This document shows positions 47,231 through 55,550 of a DNA stretch of 64,000 nt, in pieces. The stretch is from the NCBI RefSeq assembly GCF_014842925.1, contig NZ_JACYXJ010000004.1, forward strand, positions 124,001 through 188,000, read 5' to 3'. Below the pieces are notes generated by a model. The model made no database searches. It saw nothing but the letters and a program-made list of their open reading frames with translations, and was not told where the DNA came from. Each line of letters opens with the position of its first letter. Within the stretch, counting starts at the first letter, position 1. The position numbers were made by a program, and so were the translations under genes. This DNA is from Roseibium polysiphoniae (GTDB taxonomy: Bacteria; Pseudomonadota; Alphaproteobacteria; Rhizobiales; Stappiaceae).

Positions 47231-48094
47231 TCAATCGTTGCGATCGCTTCGCGATTGATGATGGCTGATTTGCCTGAGGTCGGAACGCTGCCTCAGATCT
47301 TCAAGGATCGGCTGCAATCGATCGGCCCACTCCAACACGCCAGGCCCATCGGCGATCAGGTCCTGTCTGACCTCAAGCAAAGCGTGGGCAATGCCCCTGC
47401 GCGTGGCGTGGCGATACATGGTGTCGTTCTTGAGAGCTCCGTCGTACGGCTCGTTATCGCCGACCACAAGGTCGCCCTGGGCTTTCAACTGGTCGATGAA
47501 AGGGCGCACGGCGCGCTTGTCGCTGTCCCACAAAATTCCGGCATGCCAAGGTCTCGGGACCCCGCGCCAGACGGCCGTATAACTGTGGATTGAGATGATG
47601 ACCGGTGGCGGGGCCTTATCAAGCATCTGGTCAAGGGTTGCGTCGACAAGATCATGGTAGGGGCGATGAAAGCGGGCGATACGGCTCTCCCGCTCTGCAT
47701 GGTCAATGCGAGCATTGCCGGGAACCACGGCGCCGTCCGAGAGCCGCATCACGATCGTCGGGTCGTCCTCGCCGCGATTGGGGTCGATCAGAAGCCGGGA
47801 GTAGGTCGTCATCAATGCTGGCGTGCCAAGGCGTTCGGCCAGTTCCACCGTCAATGGCCGGGCGCCGATGTCGTAGCCGATATGTCTTTCAGATTCTACC
47901 GCTGGCAGGCCCAGATCGCCATACTCTGGTGGCACCGCATTACTCGCGTGATCGCACAAAAGCAGAAGTCCGCCTGTAAGATCCCCTTCTATGGTCTCGG
48001 TGGGATCGAAATGGGCACTTGAGGGCGCGCTGGAAGCGTTGGGCATGGCGGCGGCTGAACTATCTGAATGGTCAATTGTTGTGGTCACACGCAC
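47231..48094 (-). CDS. N-formylglutamate amidohydrolase family protein (second copy)
   Basis: A 287-aa hydrolase of the N-formylglutamate amidohydrolase fold, distinct from the copy at 42653-43603. Family segments are LLLLCDHASNAVPPEYGDLG, HIGYDIGARPLTVELAERLG, YSRLLIDPNRGEDDPT and VIISIHSYTAVWRGVPRPWH, with plausible zinc ligands (DHAS, HSYT). The GTG start at 48094 has no clear ribosome binding site; ATG 48046 is an alternative that would remove an Ala/Ser-rich tail. It forms an operon with DUF1244. Confidence 0.85.
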   Translation of the reverse strand: MRVTTTIDHSDSSAAAMPNASSAPSSAHFDPTETIEGDLTGGLLLLCDHASNAVPPEYGDLGLPAVESERHIGYDIGARPLTVELAERLGTPALMTTYSRLLIDPNRGEDDPTIVMRLSDGAVVPGNARIDHAERESRIARFHRPYHDLVDATLDQMLDKAPPPVIISIHSYTAVWRGVPRPWHAGILWDSDKRAVRPFIDQLKAQGDLVVGDNEPYDGALKNDTMYRHATRRGIAHALLEVRQDLIADGPGVLEWADRLQPILEDLRQRSDLRQISHHQSRSDRND

Positions 48095-48318
48095 TCGCCG
48101 TGCGCGGTTTAGCTTTAGACCAAGCGCTACAGTGAACCAAGCCTGTTGGTTCCTAGATCCACGTAAGGTGCGATCAAATTCAGGAAAGCTGCTATTTCAG
48201 GCGGTAACGGCCTTGGCGTGGCGGGAACAAGTCTGCAAATTGATGGAAACCTCGTGATTCTCTTCAGATACATACGGTTCCTGCCGCGACTGAAGAAAGC
48301 GCACATGAAAGGCAAAGC

Positions 48319-49626
48319 ATGACTGAGGAACGCCCGAACCTGGAGTTGCTTCGTGCCATGTTCGATGCAGCCGTAGCCGCGGCGCTTCCGGAGAACTGTC
48401 TGCCACCGTATTTACCTGCTCCGGCGGAAACTGGACGCATTGTTCTGCTGGCCGCCGGCAAAGGCGCTGGGGCTATGCTGGAAGTGGCGGAGCGGCATTA
48501 TCGCGAAACCTTGGGGTTGGATCGTGATCGGTTGATCGGGCTCGGCGTGACCCGCCATGGCTATGCCCGCCCCACCGGAACGATCGAATTGATCGAGGCA
48601 GGTCATCCGGTGCCGGACGAAGCTGGTGTGAATGCGACACGTCGATGCCTGGAGTTGGTCAAGGCTGCAGGCCGTGACGACCTCATCGTTGTTCTGCTTT
48701 CTGGCGGTGGGTCGGCCAACTGGATCGCGCCTGTCACGGGCGTGACGCTTGATGACAAACAGGCGCTGACGAAGGCTTTGTTGCGATCTGGCGCGACAAT
48801 CGACGAGATCAACAAGGTGCGCAAGCATCTCTCGCGCATCAAGGGTGGTCGGCTGGCGGCCCTTGTCGGCGATGCACGCATGACGACCCTGGCCATCTCT
48901 GATGTGCCCTATGATGATCCCGCAGCAATAGCCTCCGGCCCGACTGTGCCAGATGGATCGACGCTCGCGGATGCCCAGGAAATTTGTACGCGCTATGATA
49001 TCGAACTTCCCGAGTCGGTGCGCGTGGCCTTGAATGACCCTGCGAACGAGACGCTTAAGCCAGACGATCCCGCGTTTGAGCGCGCGGAGTTCAAGATCGT
49101 CGCCAGGCCTCAAGCGTCTCTGGAAGTTGCTGGCGAGGTTGCGCGGCTTGCAGGTTACGAACCTATTTTTCTCGGAGACAGCCTGGAGGGTGAAGCCAGA
49201 GACCGTGCGCACGAGCATGCCGACCTTGCAAAGGAACTCGCCAAAGAAGGACGGAGAGCGGTCTTGCTCTCGGGTGGTGAGCTGACGGTCACAATTGCCG
49301 GTGATGGCAGCGGCGGGCCGAATCAGGAATATGCACTGGCACTGGCACTGGGATTGTCAGAAACGCCGATGGTCTCTGCGCTGGCAGCCGACACGGATGG
49401 AACGGACGGTGGAAAAGGTTTGGCGAGTGATCCTGCCGGCGCCTATGTTTTTCCGTCCACCATTAGCCGTGCACGTTCTTTCGGCCTTGATCCCGCCTCA
49501 TTTTTGGTCAGAAACGATAGCACGCGTTTCTTTCATGCGCTTTCGGACCTTCTTGTCCCCGGTCCGACTTTTACAAACGTCAACGACTTTCGAGCTATCA
49601 TCGTTGACAATACTGACATGTCCTAG
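48319..49626 (+). CDS. Glycerate 2-kinase (MOFRL family)
   Basis: A 435-aa enzyme of the type II glycerate kinase family, phosphorylating D-glycerate to 2-phosphoglycerate, historically also annotated as hydroxypyruvate reductase. Family segments are IVLLAAGKGAGAMLEVAERH, IEAGHPVPDEAGVNATRRCL, VLLSGGGSANWIAPVTGVTL, EINKVRKHLSRIKGGRLA and the C-terminal MOFRL domain (VLLSGGELTVTIAGDGSGGP, ALAADTDGTDGG). It feeds glycolate/glycerate carbon into lower glycolysis, fitting the pyruvate kinase gene that follows after one small gene. Confidence 0.93.
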   Translation: MTEERPNLELLRAMFDAAVAAALPENCLPPYLPAPAETGRIVLLAAGKGAGAMLEVAERHYRETLGLDRDRLIGLGVTRHGYARPTGTIELIEAGHPVPDEAGVNATRRCLELVKAAGRDDLIVVLLSGGGSANWIAPVTGVTLDDKQALTKALLRSGATIDEINKVRKHLSRIKGGRLAALVGDARMTTLAISDVPYDDPAAIASGPTVPDGSTLADAQEICTRYDIELPESVRVALNDPANETLKPDDPAFERAEFKIVARPQASLEVAGEVARLAGYEPIFLGDSLEGEARDRAHEHADLAKELAKEGRRAVLLSGGELTVTIAGDGSGGPNQEYALALALGLSETPMVSALAADTDGTDGGKGLASDPAGAYVFPSTISRARSFGLDPASFLVRNDSTRFFHALSDLLVPGPTFTNVNDFRAIIVDNTDMS

Positions 49627-49668
49627 CAAAAAGCTAATGTTATAAAGCCGCGAGACAAACGACTGAAT

Positions 49669-50157
49669 ATGAGCAACGATGGGGAACGACGCCGGACGGG
49701 GCCTCTTGGGCTTTTCCGCTTTGCTGTGAAGACAGCATTGGGCGCATGCGTGACTCTGCTGCTTTTGTCAGCAACTGGTGGTGTGGCAAAGGCAGATCTT
49801 CGTCTATGCAACAAGACGGAGAGCAAGGTCGGGATTGCAATCGGTTACAAAGACAAGACCGAATGGATCACCGAAGGCTGGTGGAATTTAGACGAGAATT
49901 CCTGTGAAACACTCGTTCCAGGTGCTCTCGTGTCACGCTACTATTACATCTACGCTGTCGATTATGACCAATTCGGCGAATGGGGGGGGCGCGCGTTCAT
50001 GTGTACGCGCGAAAAGGAATTCACCATTCGTGGTATTGAAGACTGTGTGGCTCGCGGCTTTGAGCGCACAGGTTTTTTTGAGATCGACACGGGTGAGCAG
50101 AGTAGCTGGACAGTTCAGCTGACAGAGCCCGTGCAACAGGGGACAGGCGGGCGATGA
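49669..50157 (+). CDS. DUF1036 family exported protein
   Basis: A 162-aa protein with a basic N-terminus, a hydrophobic export or anchor segment (about 18-42; FAVKTALGACVTLLLLSATG) and a DUF1036 domain (DLRLCNKTESKVGIAIGYKD, WITEGWWNLDENSCETLV, FMCTREKEFTIRGIEDC) with four cysteines that may pair in the periplasm. Function is unknown to me. It overlaps pyk by 4 nt (ATGA), and the DUF1036-pyk pair recurs in Hyphomicrobiales. Confidence 0.9.
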   Translation: MSNDGERRRTGPLGLFRFAVKTALGACVTLLLLSATGGVAKADLRLCNKTESKVGIAIGYKDKTEWITEGWWNLDENSCETLVPGALVSRYYYIYAVDYDQFGEWGGRAFMCTREKEFTIRGIEDCVARGFERTGFFEIDTGEQSSWTVQLTEPVQQGTGGR

Positions 50158-51590
50158 GACGTAACCGACGAGTTAAGATACTAGCAACTCTCGGACCCTC
50201 CTCTTCAGAACAAGACATCATAGAAAAGCTGTATTGCTCCGGTGCGGACGTGTTTCGCATCAACATGAGCCATACTGACCATGATCGTCTCAAGATGCTC
50301 GTTGAGCGCATCCGTTCGGTTGAGGAAAAGGTTGGACGGCCAATTGGAATTCTGGCTGATCTGCAAGGACCGAAACTTCGGGTTGGCATCTTCAAGGATG
50401 GCCCGGTCATGCTTGAAAACGGTGCTACCTTCACCTTGGACACAGATCCGGCTGAAGGCGATGTGAACCGGGTACAGCTGCCGCATCCGGAAATCTTGAA
50501 GGCGCTCGAACCGACCCACCGTCTGCTTCTGGACGATGGCAAGATTCAGCTTCGCGTCGTCGAGTGCACGGACACTTCAGCAGTGACTGAAGTCATCGTC
50601 GGCGGCAAGCTTTCCAACCGCAAGGGCGTCAGCGTTCCCGATTCTGAAATTGCGACGAGCGCGATGACGGAGAAGGATCATCGCGACCTTGTCGCTGCTC
50701 TCGAACAGAGTGTTGACTGGGTCGCGCTTTCGTTTGTTCAGCGCCCGGATGATATCGCTGAAGTGCGCAAGATCACACGCGGTCGTGCTGGTGTTCTGGC
50801 AAAGATCGAAAAGCCCCAGGCGATCGGCCGTTTGGCTGAGATCATCGAGCTTTCGGATGCCATCATGGTGGCGCGTGGCGACCTCGGCGTTGAGATGCCG
50901 CTTGAGCAAGTGCCGGGGCTGCAGAAGCAGATCACGCGTGCTGCAAGGCGTGCAGGTAAGCCGGTCGTGATTGCAACACAGATGCTTGAATCCATGATTA
51001 CTGCTCCAGTGCCTACGCGCGCTGAAGTCTCTGACGTTGCCACTGCGGTTTTCGAAGGCGCTGATGCGGTCATGTTGTCTGCAGAATCGGCTGCTGGCGA
51101 TTTCCCGGTTGAAGCTGTCGAGACGATGGACAAGATCGCCCAGGAAGTGGAGCAGGATCCGAATTTCCTGAACATCATCCATGCGCAGCGCACAGAGCCG
51201 GAAGCGACAGGTGCTGATGCGATTTCCGCAGCGGCGCGGCAAATTGCTGAAACGCTGAACCTTGCGGCTGTCGTCTGTTACACGACTTCAGGTGCTACTG
51301 GTTTGCGCGCTTCTCGTGAGCGTCCATCCTCTCCGCTTATCGTGTTGTCGCCGGTTGTTGCGACGGCACGTCGGCTTGCACTGGCCTGGGGGCTTCATTG
51401 TGTGGTCAGTGAAGACGCTGCCAATGAGGATGACATGGTCGATCGCGCTTGCCGGATCTCCTTCACCGAAGGTTATGCCAAGCCTGGTCAACGGATCATC
51501 GTGACGGCCGGGGTGCCTTTCGGAACGCCTGGTTCGACCAACATGCTGCGGATTGCATTTGTCGGCAGTGATGGTCAGGGCGGCATTTGA
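50154..51590 (+). CDS. pyk: Pyruvate kinase
   Basis: This glycolytic enzyme turns phosphoenolpyruvate and ADP into pyruvate and ATP. The 478-aa protein shows RRVKILATLGPSSSEQDIIE, FRINMSHTDHDRLK, DLQGPKLRVG, the active-site region VLAKIEKPQAIGRLAEIIEL, VARGDLGVEMPLEQVPGLQK, PVVIATQMLESMITAP and MLSAESAAGDFPVEAVETM, and a C-terminal allosteric domain. Start overlaps the DUF1036 stop. A strong terminator follows. Confidence 0.97.
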   Translation: MRRNRRVKILATLGPSSSEQDIIEKLYCSGADVFRINMSHTDHDRLKMLVERIRSVEEKVGRPIGILADLQGPKLRVGIFKDGPVMLENGATFTLDTDPAEGDVNRVQLPHPEILKALEPTHRLLLDDGKIQLRVVECTDTSAVTEVIVGGKLSNRKGVSVPDSEIATSAMTEKDHRDLVAALEQSVDWVALSFVQRPDDIAEVRKITRGRAGVLAKIEKPQAIGRLAEIIELSDAIMVARGDLGVEMPLEQVPGLQKQITRAARRAGKPVVIATQMLESMITAPVPTRAEVSDVATAVFEGADAVMLSAESAAGDFPVEAVETMDKIAQEVEQDPNFLNIIHAQRTEPEATGADAISAAARQIAETLNLAAVVCYTTSGATGLRASRERPSSPLIVLSPVVATARRLALAWGLHCVVSEDAANEDDMVDRACRISFTEGYAKPGQRIIVTAGVPFGTPGSTNMLRIAFVGSDGQGGI

Positions 51591-51592
51591 CA

Positions 51593-51608
51593 GTCTAATC
51601 GATTAGAC
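51593..51608. repeat. Perfect 16-bp palindrome after pyk
   Basis: GTCTAATCGATTAGAC starts 3 nt after the pyk stop codon, just before the terminator. It is fully self-complementary with no loop. It could be a protein-binding site or chance; no second copy was noticed. Confidence 0.4.
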
Positions 51609-51618
51609 GGACCAATAT

Positions 51619-51649
51619 AAAAAAGGCGGCCGCATTGGCCGCCTTTTTT
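51619..51649. terminator. Bidirectional terminator between pyk and DUF882 gene
   Basis: AAAAAAGGCGGCC, loop GCATT, GGCCGCCTTTTTT: a symmetric stem whose A/T flanks give a T-run on both strands. It ends pyk on the plus strand and the peptidase gene on the minus strand. Confidence 0.92.
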
Positions 51650-51668
51650 GTCTGATCGGAAGAGTGTC

Positions 51669-53591
51669 TCAGCGAGCGAATGTTACCGGCAGGACAATGA
51701 CGGCCGGGCCGTCGAAGCGATCCGTACGCAACGCGCCATATGGGAAGATCTCGAAGCCGCCGCTGACGAATCTGTTGCCTGGTGCCAGGAAGTTTTCCAG
51801 CGTTCTCTGCTTCGGGTGACTGAGTGACGCAAAAAGCCCATGCCGGGTGGTGCCGCTGCCGGAAATCAGACGGGGCTCGGTTTTGTCCGGTAATCCGGCA
51901 AAGCCTGCAAGCGGATCCTTGATCTCATCAAGCGGGATGCGGCCAGAGACCGACCTCGCGACGGCGTTGGTCGCTGCGCCTGGCCGCGGAAGTTGCGGAG
52001 CTTGCATAGAAGATGTGCTGCGTGGCGCAGGGGCAGGCTTGGAAAGCGAAGGAATCGCGGTCGCAGACGCATAGGCGAGCGTTGCCGGGGCTAAGGTATC
52101 AGACGCTGGTGAAACCGTGCTGCCGCCAGTTGCTGCAACGATAGCTGCGACCGGATCCGTCGCTGGTGCCACCGGCGGAACGGGTACGTTTCCGGAAATG
52201 CTTTGTTCGTTCAGCGCAGCCGCCTGGGTTGCCGCGACCAGTTGGTCAGCCGGTTTTTGCGCCGGTAGTTTTGTGGCGACGTCGAACCTGCTGCTGTCGG
52301 CGAGCGGCGCCGGGGGAGTAGGTGTGATGCCCTGTTCAAGTGCGACGCGTTGACTGTCGAGCGTATTGGGAGCCGCAGCAGATGCCAGCTGCGTTAAGGC
52401 GTCAGCTTGGGCCGGTACCTCTGGTGCGAGAGACGGCTTTGAAGACGGAACAATGCCCGCAATTATGATCCTGTCATCGGCCTGAGGAGCAACTTCGGGT
52501 TCTGATCCCTCTTTCACCACGGGAATTGGCGGTGCCTCGGTGACGGGAGCAGCAGCTTGAGCTGGTGAGGAGTTGTCACCAGACCTGCGAACGCCGGGCA
52601 ATGCCCCTGGCGGCAGCGGTGCGTCGTTCGGTCGAACGGCCGCGACCCTGGAACGTTGTGCCACGTCATTCGAATTGTTGTTGCGGAACAATGAAGCGAG
52701 CAAGTTTCCACCGCCCGAGGCCTGCGCCTCAGCAGGTGCGGGCCGGACAATGTCACCAGAATTGCGTACCGACTGACCAGTGGTTCCGCCTGATCGCACG
52801 ACAGGTGCGGGGCTTCTGCTGGCGACGATCGTCGGACTGCTTGAACGCTTCTTGCCGGATTTGCTTTCTGCCAAAGCGAGTTTGTATCCCTTCATCGGTT
52901 TGCCATCCGACGGGAAATGCAGCGTCTTGCCATCCGGGAAGACCTTGGCAAGCTGAGATCGGGACATGCGCGGCCAGTGACGGACACTGCCCGTGTCCAT
53001 GTGAACGAAGGGCGAGCCCGACCGCGGATAATAGCCGACACCGCCGACCTCCTGGCGCAAGCCTGTTGCGCGCAATTTGGCCAGGTTCACGCCGGGGATA
53101 TAGAAATCCATAGCCTTGCCGAGCGTATGCTGGCTGTTTTTGGCCACGCCACGTGAGCGCTTGCGAAGCATGTTGTTGGTTGCAGGCGAGCGATAGCTGG
53201 AAACGACGTAAATCGGCTGCTTGCCACGAACCTTCTGATAGACCTCCCAGACAAGATCGAGCAGTTTTGGATCGATGTTGGTGATCTCGTTGCGGCGCCA
53301 GTCGCGCAGAAACCGATTGGCTTCGCGCAGACCGGAGGGGATATAGCGGCCGTTCTTCTTGAAGGTGACTTCAACGCGTTCTTTGGTGTGGGTGTTGTAG
53401 AGCTTCAACGTCCGGGTCTCGGCGGACGCAGTGCCGATTGCAAAAATAGGCAGTGATGCCAGCAGACACAAAAGGGTTGCCACACGCTGCAGCCCCCTTA
53501 CGGCGTCGAATCCAACTAACCGTTTACGCAAAATACCATCTCGCCGTTGTTGATGGCCCTTGGCCCATCCCTTGCTCCCCAGCAAAAGCAA
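51669..53591 (-). CDS. DUF882 peptidase-like protein with long Ala/Pro-rich tail
   Basis: A protein of up to 640 aa with a signal segment (VATLLCLLASLPIFAIGTASA) and an N-terminal DUF882/peptidase M15-type domain (about 60-215; NRFLRDWRRNEITNIDPKLL, VVSSYRSPATNNMLRKRSRG, SQHTLGKAMDF, FVHMDTGSVRHWPR) whose His, Asp and His suit zinc and a cell-wall cross-link cleaving role. Residues about 240-560 are low-complexity Ala/Pro/Ser/Val, then a short ordered end (LASLSHPKQRTLENFLAPGN). The start is uncertain: TTG 53591 opens the frame, TTG 53528 is an alternative just before the signal peptide. Confidence 0.82.
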   Translation of the reverse strand: MLLLGSKGWAKGHQQRRDGILRKRLVGFDAVRGLQRVATLLCLLASLPIFAIGTASAETRTLKLYNTHTKERVEVTFKKNGRYIPSGLREANRFLRDWRRNEITNIDPKLLDLVWEVYQKVRGKQPIYVVSSYRSPATNNMLRKRSRGVAKNSQHTLGKAMDFYIPGVNLAKLRATGLRQEVGGVGYYPRSGSPFVHMDTGSVRHWPRMSRSQLAKVFPDGKTLHFPSDGKPMKGYKLALAESKSGKKRSSSPTIVASRSPAPVVRSGGTTGQSVRNSGDIVRPAPAEAQASGGGNLLASLFRNNNSNDVAQRSRVAAVRPNDAPLPPGALPGVRRSGDNSSPAQAAAPVTEAPPIPVVKEGSEPEVAPQADDRIIIAGIVPSSKPSLAPEVPAQADALTQLASAAAPNTLDSQRVALEQGITPTPPAPLADSSRFDVATKLPAQKPADQLVAATQAAALNEQSISGNVPVPPVAPATDPVAAIVAATGGSTVSPASDTLAPATLAYASATAIPSLSKPAPAPRSTSSMQAPQLPRPGAATNAVARSVSGRIPLDEIKDPLAGFAGLPDKTEPRLISGSGTTRHGLFASLSHPKQRTLENFLAPGNRFVSGGFEIFPYGALRTDRFDGPAVIVLPVTFAR

Positions 53592-53757
53592 AAATAGCTC
53601 GCGCAGGTTAAGAAGCTTTTACCCTGTTTTCATTTGAGCCAAAAACGTGGCGGAATTGCAACTTCGCTTTCTTTTTTTGAGAAAGTTTTATCCTGAAAAA
53701 GATTGGCCAAAATTTGGCCCCGATCGTCTGGGGCTCCGCAATGGCTTTGCCTTTGTG

Positions 53758-55350
53758 TCAGGCCGCCGCATCCTTGTTGCCGTCCTGATCTTCCAGACCA
53801 TATTCCTTCAGCTTTCGATAGAGCGTCGAGCGGCCAATGCCAAGGCGCTTGGCCACCTCTGTCATGCGTCCGGAATAGTGGTTGATTGCGGTTCGAATAA
53901 GCTCTTCTTCCACATCCACCAGCTTGCGGACATGACCGTCATTGTCGAGGCTTCGCATGAAGCCGAAGGGGGCTGCGTGGCGAAACGCATCATGAGATGC
54001 AGCCGAATGTGTTTGCGCGATTTGGTCGTGGTTCGGCAATGCCGTGTCTGAAGCCGGACTGCCGGCGGCGGGCGTCGACGGGGCTTCTGCTGCCGCTGAC
54101 ATGGGCGCTGCATGAGCCGACATTGACGAACGGCTGGCCACCTGCGGGTTATGGTCTATGGCTGCAGCGACTTGCGGGAAATCATCGGCGGTCAGGCTCG
54201 CTCCGTCGCACAGAACGACGGCGCGGAACACGGTGTTCTCAAGCTGACGGATGTTGCCTGGCCAATTGTAAGCCTGAAGCATGGCAAGGGCGTCAGGCGC
54301 GATGCTCGCGACTTGCGGCTTTCGCTCTTCGGCGGCAAAGCGCGCCAGAAAGTGACGGGTCAGTGCGGGGATGTCTTCATGTCGATCGCGCAGCGGCGGG
54401 ATCCAGATCGGGAACACATTCAGGCGATAATAGAGATCTTCGCGGAAAGCGCCTTCTTTGACCTGGTCGATCAACCGGCGGTTCGTCGCAGAAATCAGGC
54501 GGAAATCGACTTTCACAGGGCGCTTGGCGCCGATGGGGTCGATCTCGTTTTCCTGGATCGCACGCAGCAATTTGACCTGAACCTCCGGTGGCAATTCGCC
54601 GACCTCGTCGAGGAAGAGGGTACCGCCGTGGGCCTCCTGGAATTTTCCGACATGTTTGTCGACCGCGCCGGTGAATGCCCCTTTTTCGTGGCCGAAGAGA
54701 ATGGATTCGACCAGATTGTCGGGAATGGCGCCACAGTTGACCGTCACGAGCGGCTTGGATTTGCGGTCTCCCGACCCCTGAATAGCGCTGGCGATCAGCT
54801 CCTTGCCGACGCCGCTCTCACCTTCAATCAGGATCGGAATGTTCGAAGAGGCAGCACGTTTGCCAAGGTTGATCACACGTTCCATTGCTGGCGAATGTGT
54901 GATGATATCCGAGAAGGTCAGTGTGCCGGAGGCCTGCTTCCGAAAGCGGGTGATTTCGCCTTCAAGCGCGGAAGTCTTTAAGAGATTGCGGATGGAGACA
55001 TCCAGGCGCTCTGGACCCACGGGCTTGACGACGAAGTCCTGCGCGCCAGCGTTCATCGCACTGACAACTGCATCGATCCCGCCATGCGCCGTCTGAACAA
55101 TCACTGGGATCGAAATCTTTTGGCCGCGAATTTTGGTCAGGACGCCGATGCCATCAAGCTCTGGCATGACCATGTCCAGGATGACGAGGTCGACATCGGC
55201 CCCCTCCGGTCCGGTCAGGATACGCACCGCCTCAGCGCCGTTTTCAGCGAGTTTGACCTTGTGTCCAAATTTTTGAACAGCCTCTTGAAGCAGACGCCGT
55301 TGGATCGGATCGTCATCGACTATCAGGATTTTGCCGCTATTGGACTGCAT
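53758..55350 (-). CDS. Sigma-54-dependent response regulator, NtrC family
   Basis: A 530-aa activator that remodels sigma-54 RNA polymerase. The receiver (about 5-125) has VDDDPIQRRLLQEAV and Asp59 in LVILDMVMPELDG. The AAA+ domain (about 145-385) has Walker A GESGVGKELIASAI, the sigma-54 contact loop ESILFGHEKGAFTGAVD, GGTLFLDEVGELPPEVQVKLL and WPGNIRQLENTVFRA. A Pro/Ala-rich linker precedes the Fis-type helix-turn-helix (MTEVAKRLGIGRSTLYRKL). No histidine kinase is adjacent, so its partner is encoded elsewhere. It is divergent from pepF. Confidence 0.93.
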   Translation of the reverse strand: MQSNSGKILIVDDDPIQRRLLQEAVQKFGHKVKLAENGAEAVRILTGPEGADVDLVILDMVMPELDGIGVLTKIRGQKISIPVIVQTAHGGIDAVVSAMNAGAQDFVVKPVGPERLDVSIRNLLKTSALEGEITRFRKQASGTLTFSDIITHSPAMERVINLGKRAASSNIPILIEGESGVGKELIASAIQGSGDRKSKPLVTVNCGAIPDNLVESILFGHEKGAFTGAVDKHVGKFQEAHGGTLFLDEVGELPPEVQVKLLRAIQENEIDPIGAKRPVKVDFRLISATNRRLIDQVKEGAFREDLYYRLNVFPIWIPPLRDRHEDIPALTRHFLARFAAEERKPQVASIAPDALAMLQAYNWPGNIRQLENTVFRAVVLCDGASLTADDFPQVAAAIDHNPQVASRSSMSAHAAPMSAAAEAPSTPAAGSPASDTALPNHDQIAQTHSAASHDAFRHAAPFGFMRSLDNDGHVRKLVDVEEELIRTAINHYSGRMTEVAKRLGIGRSTLYRKLKEYGLEDQDGNKDAAA

Positions 55351-55550
55351 CTTCGCCGTTCCCGGATGTTCTATTCTGTCTCAATTCGGGCCATTTTGGT
55401 TTGATACCGGTAAACAAATCGTCCTGTAGGTCGAAAAAAATCAGTGATGGACAGATTGCGAAGACAGGCCTGCAAAGCCTACACATTTGGGTAGCTGGTC
55501 TTGGTGCTGATCTGTGCCTGCCTGATTTCTTTCAGTTTCGGAGATAACAA

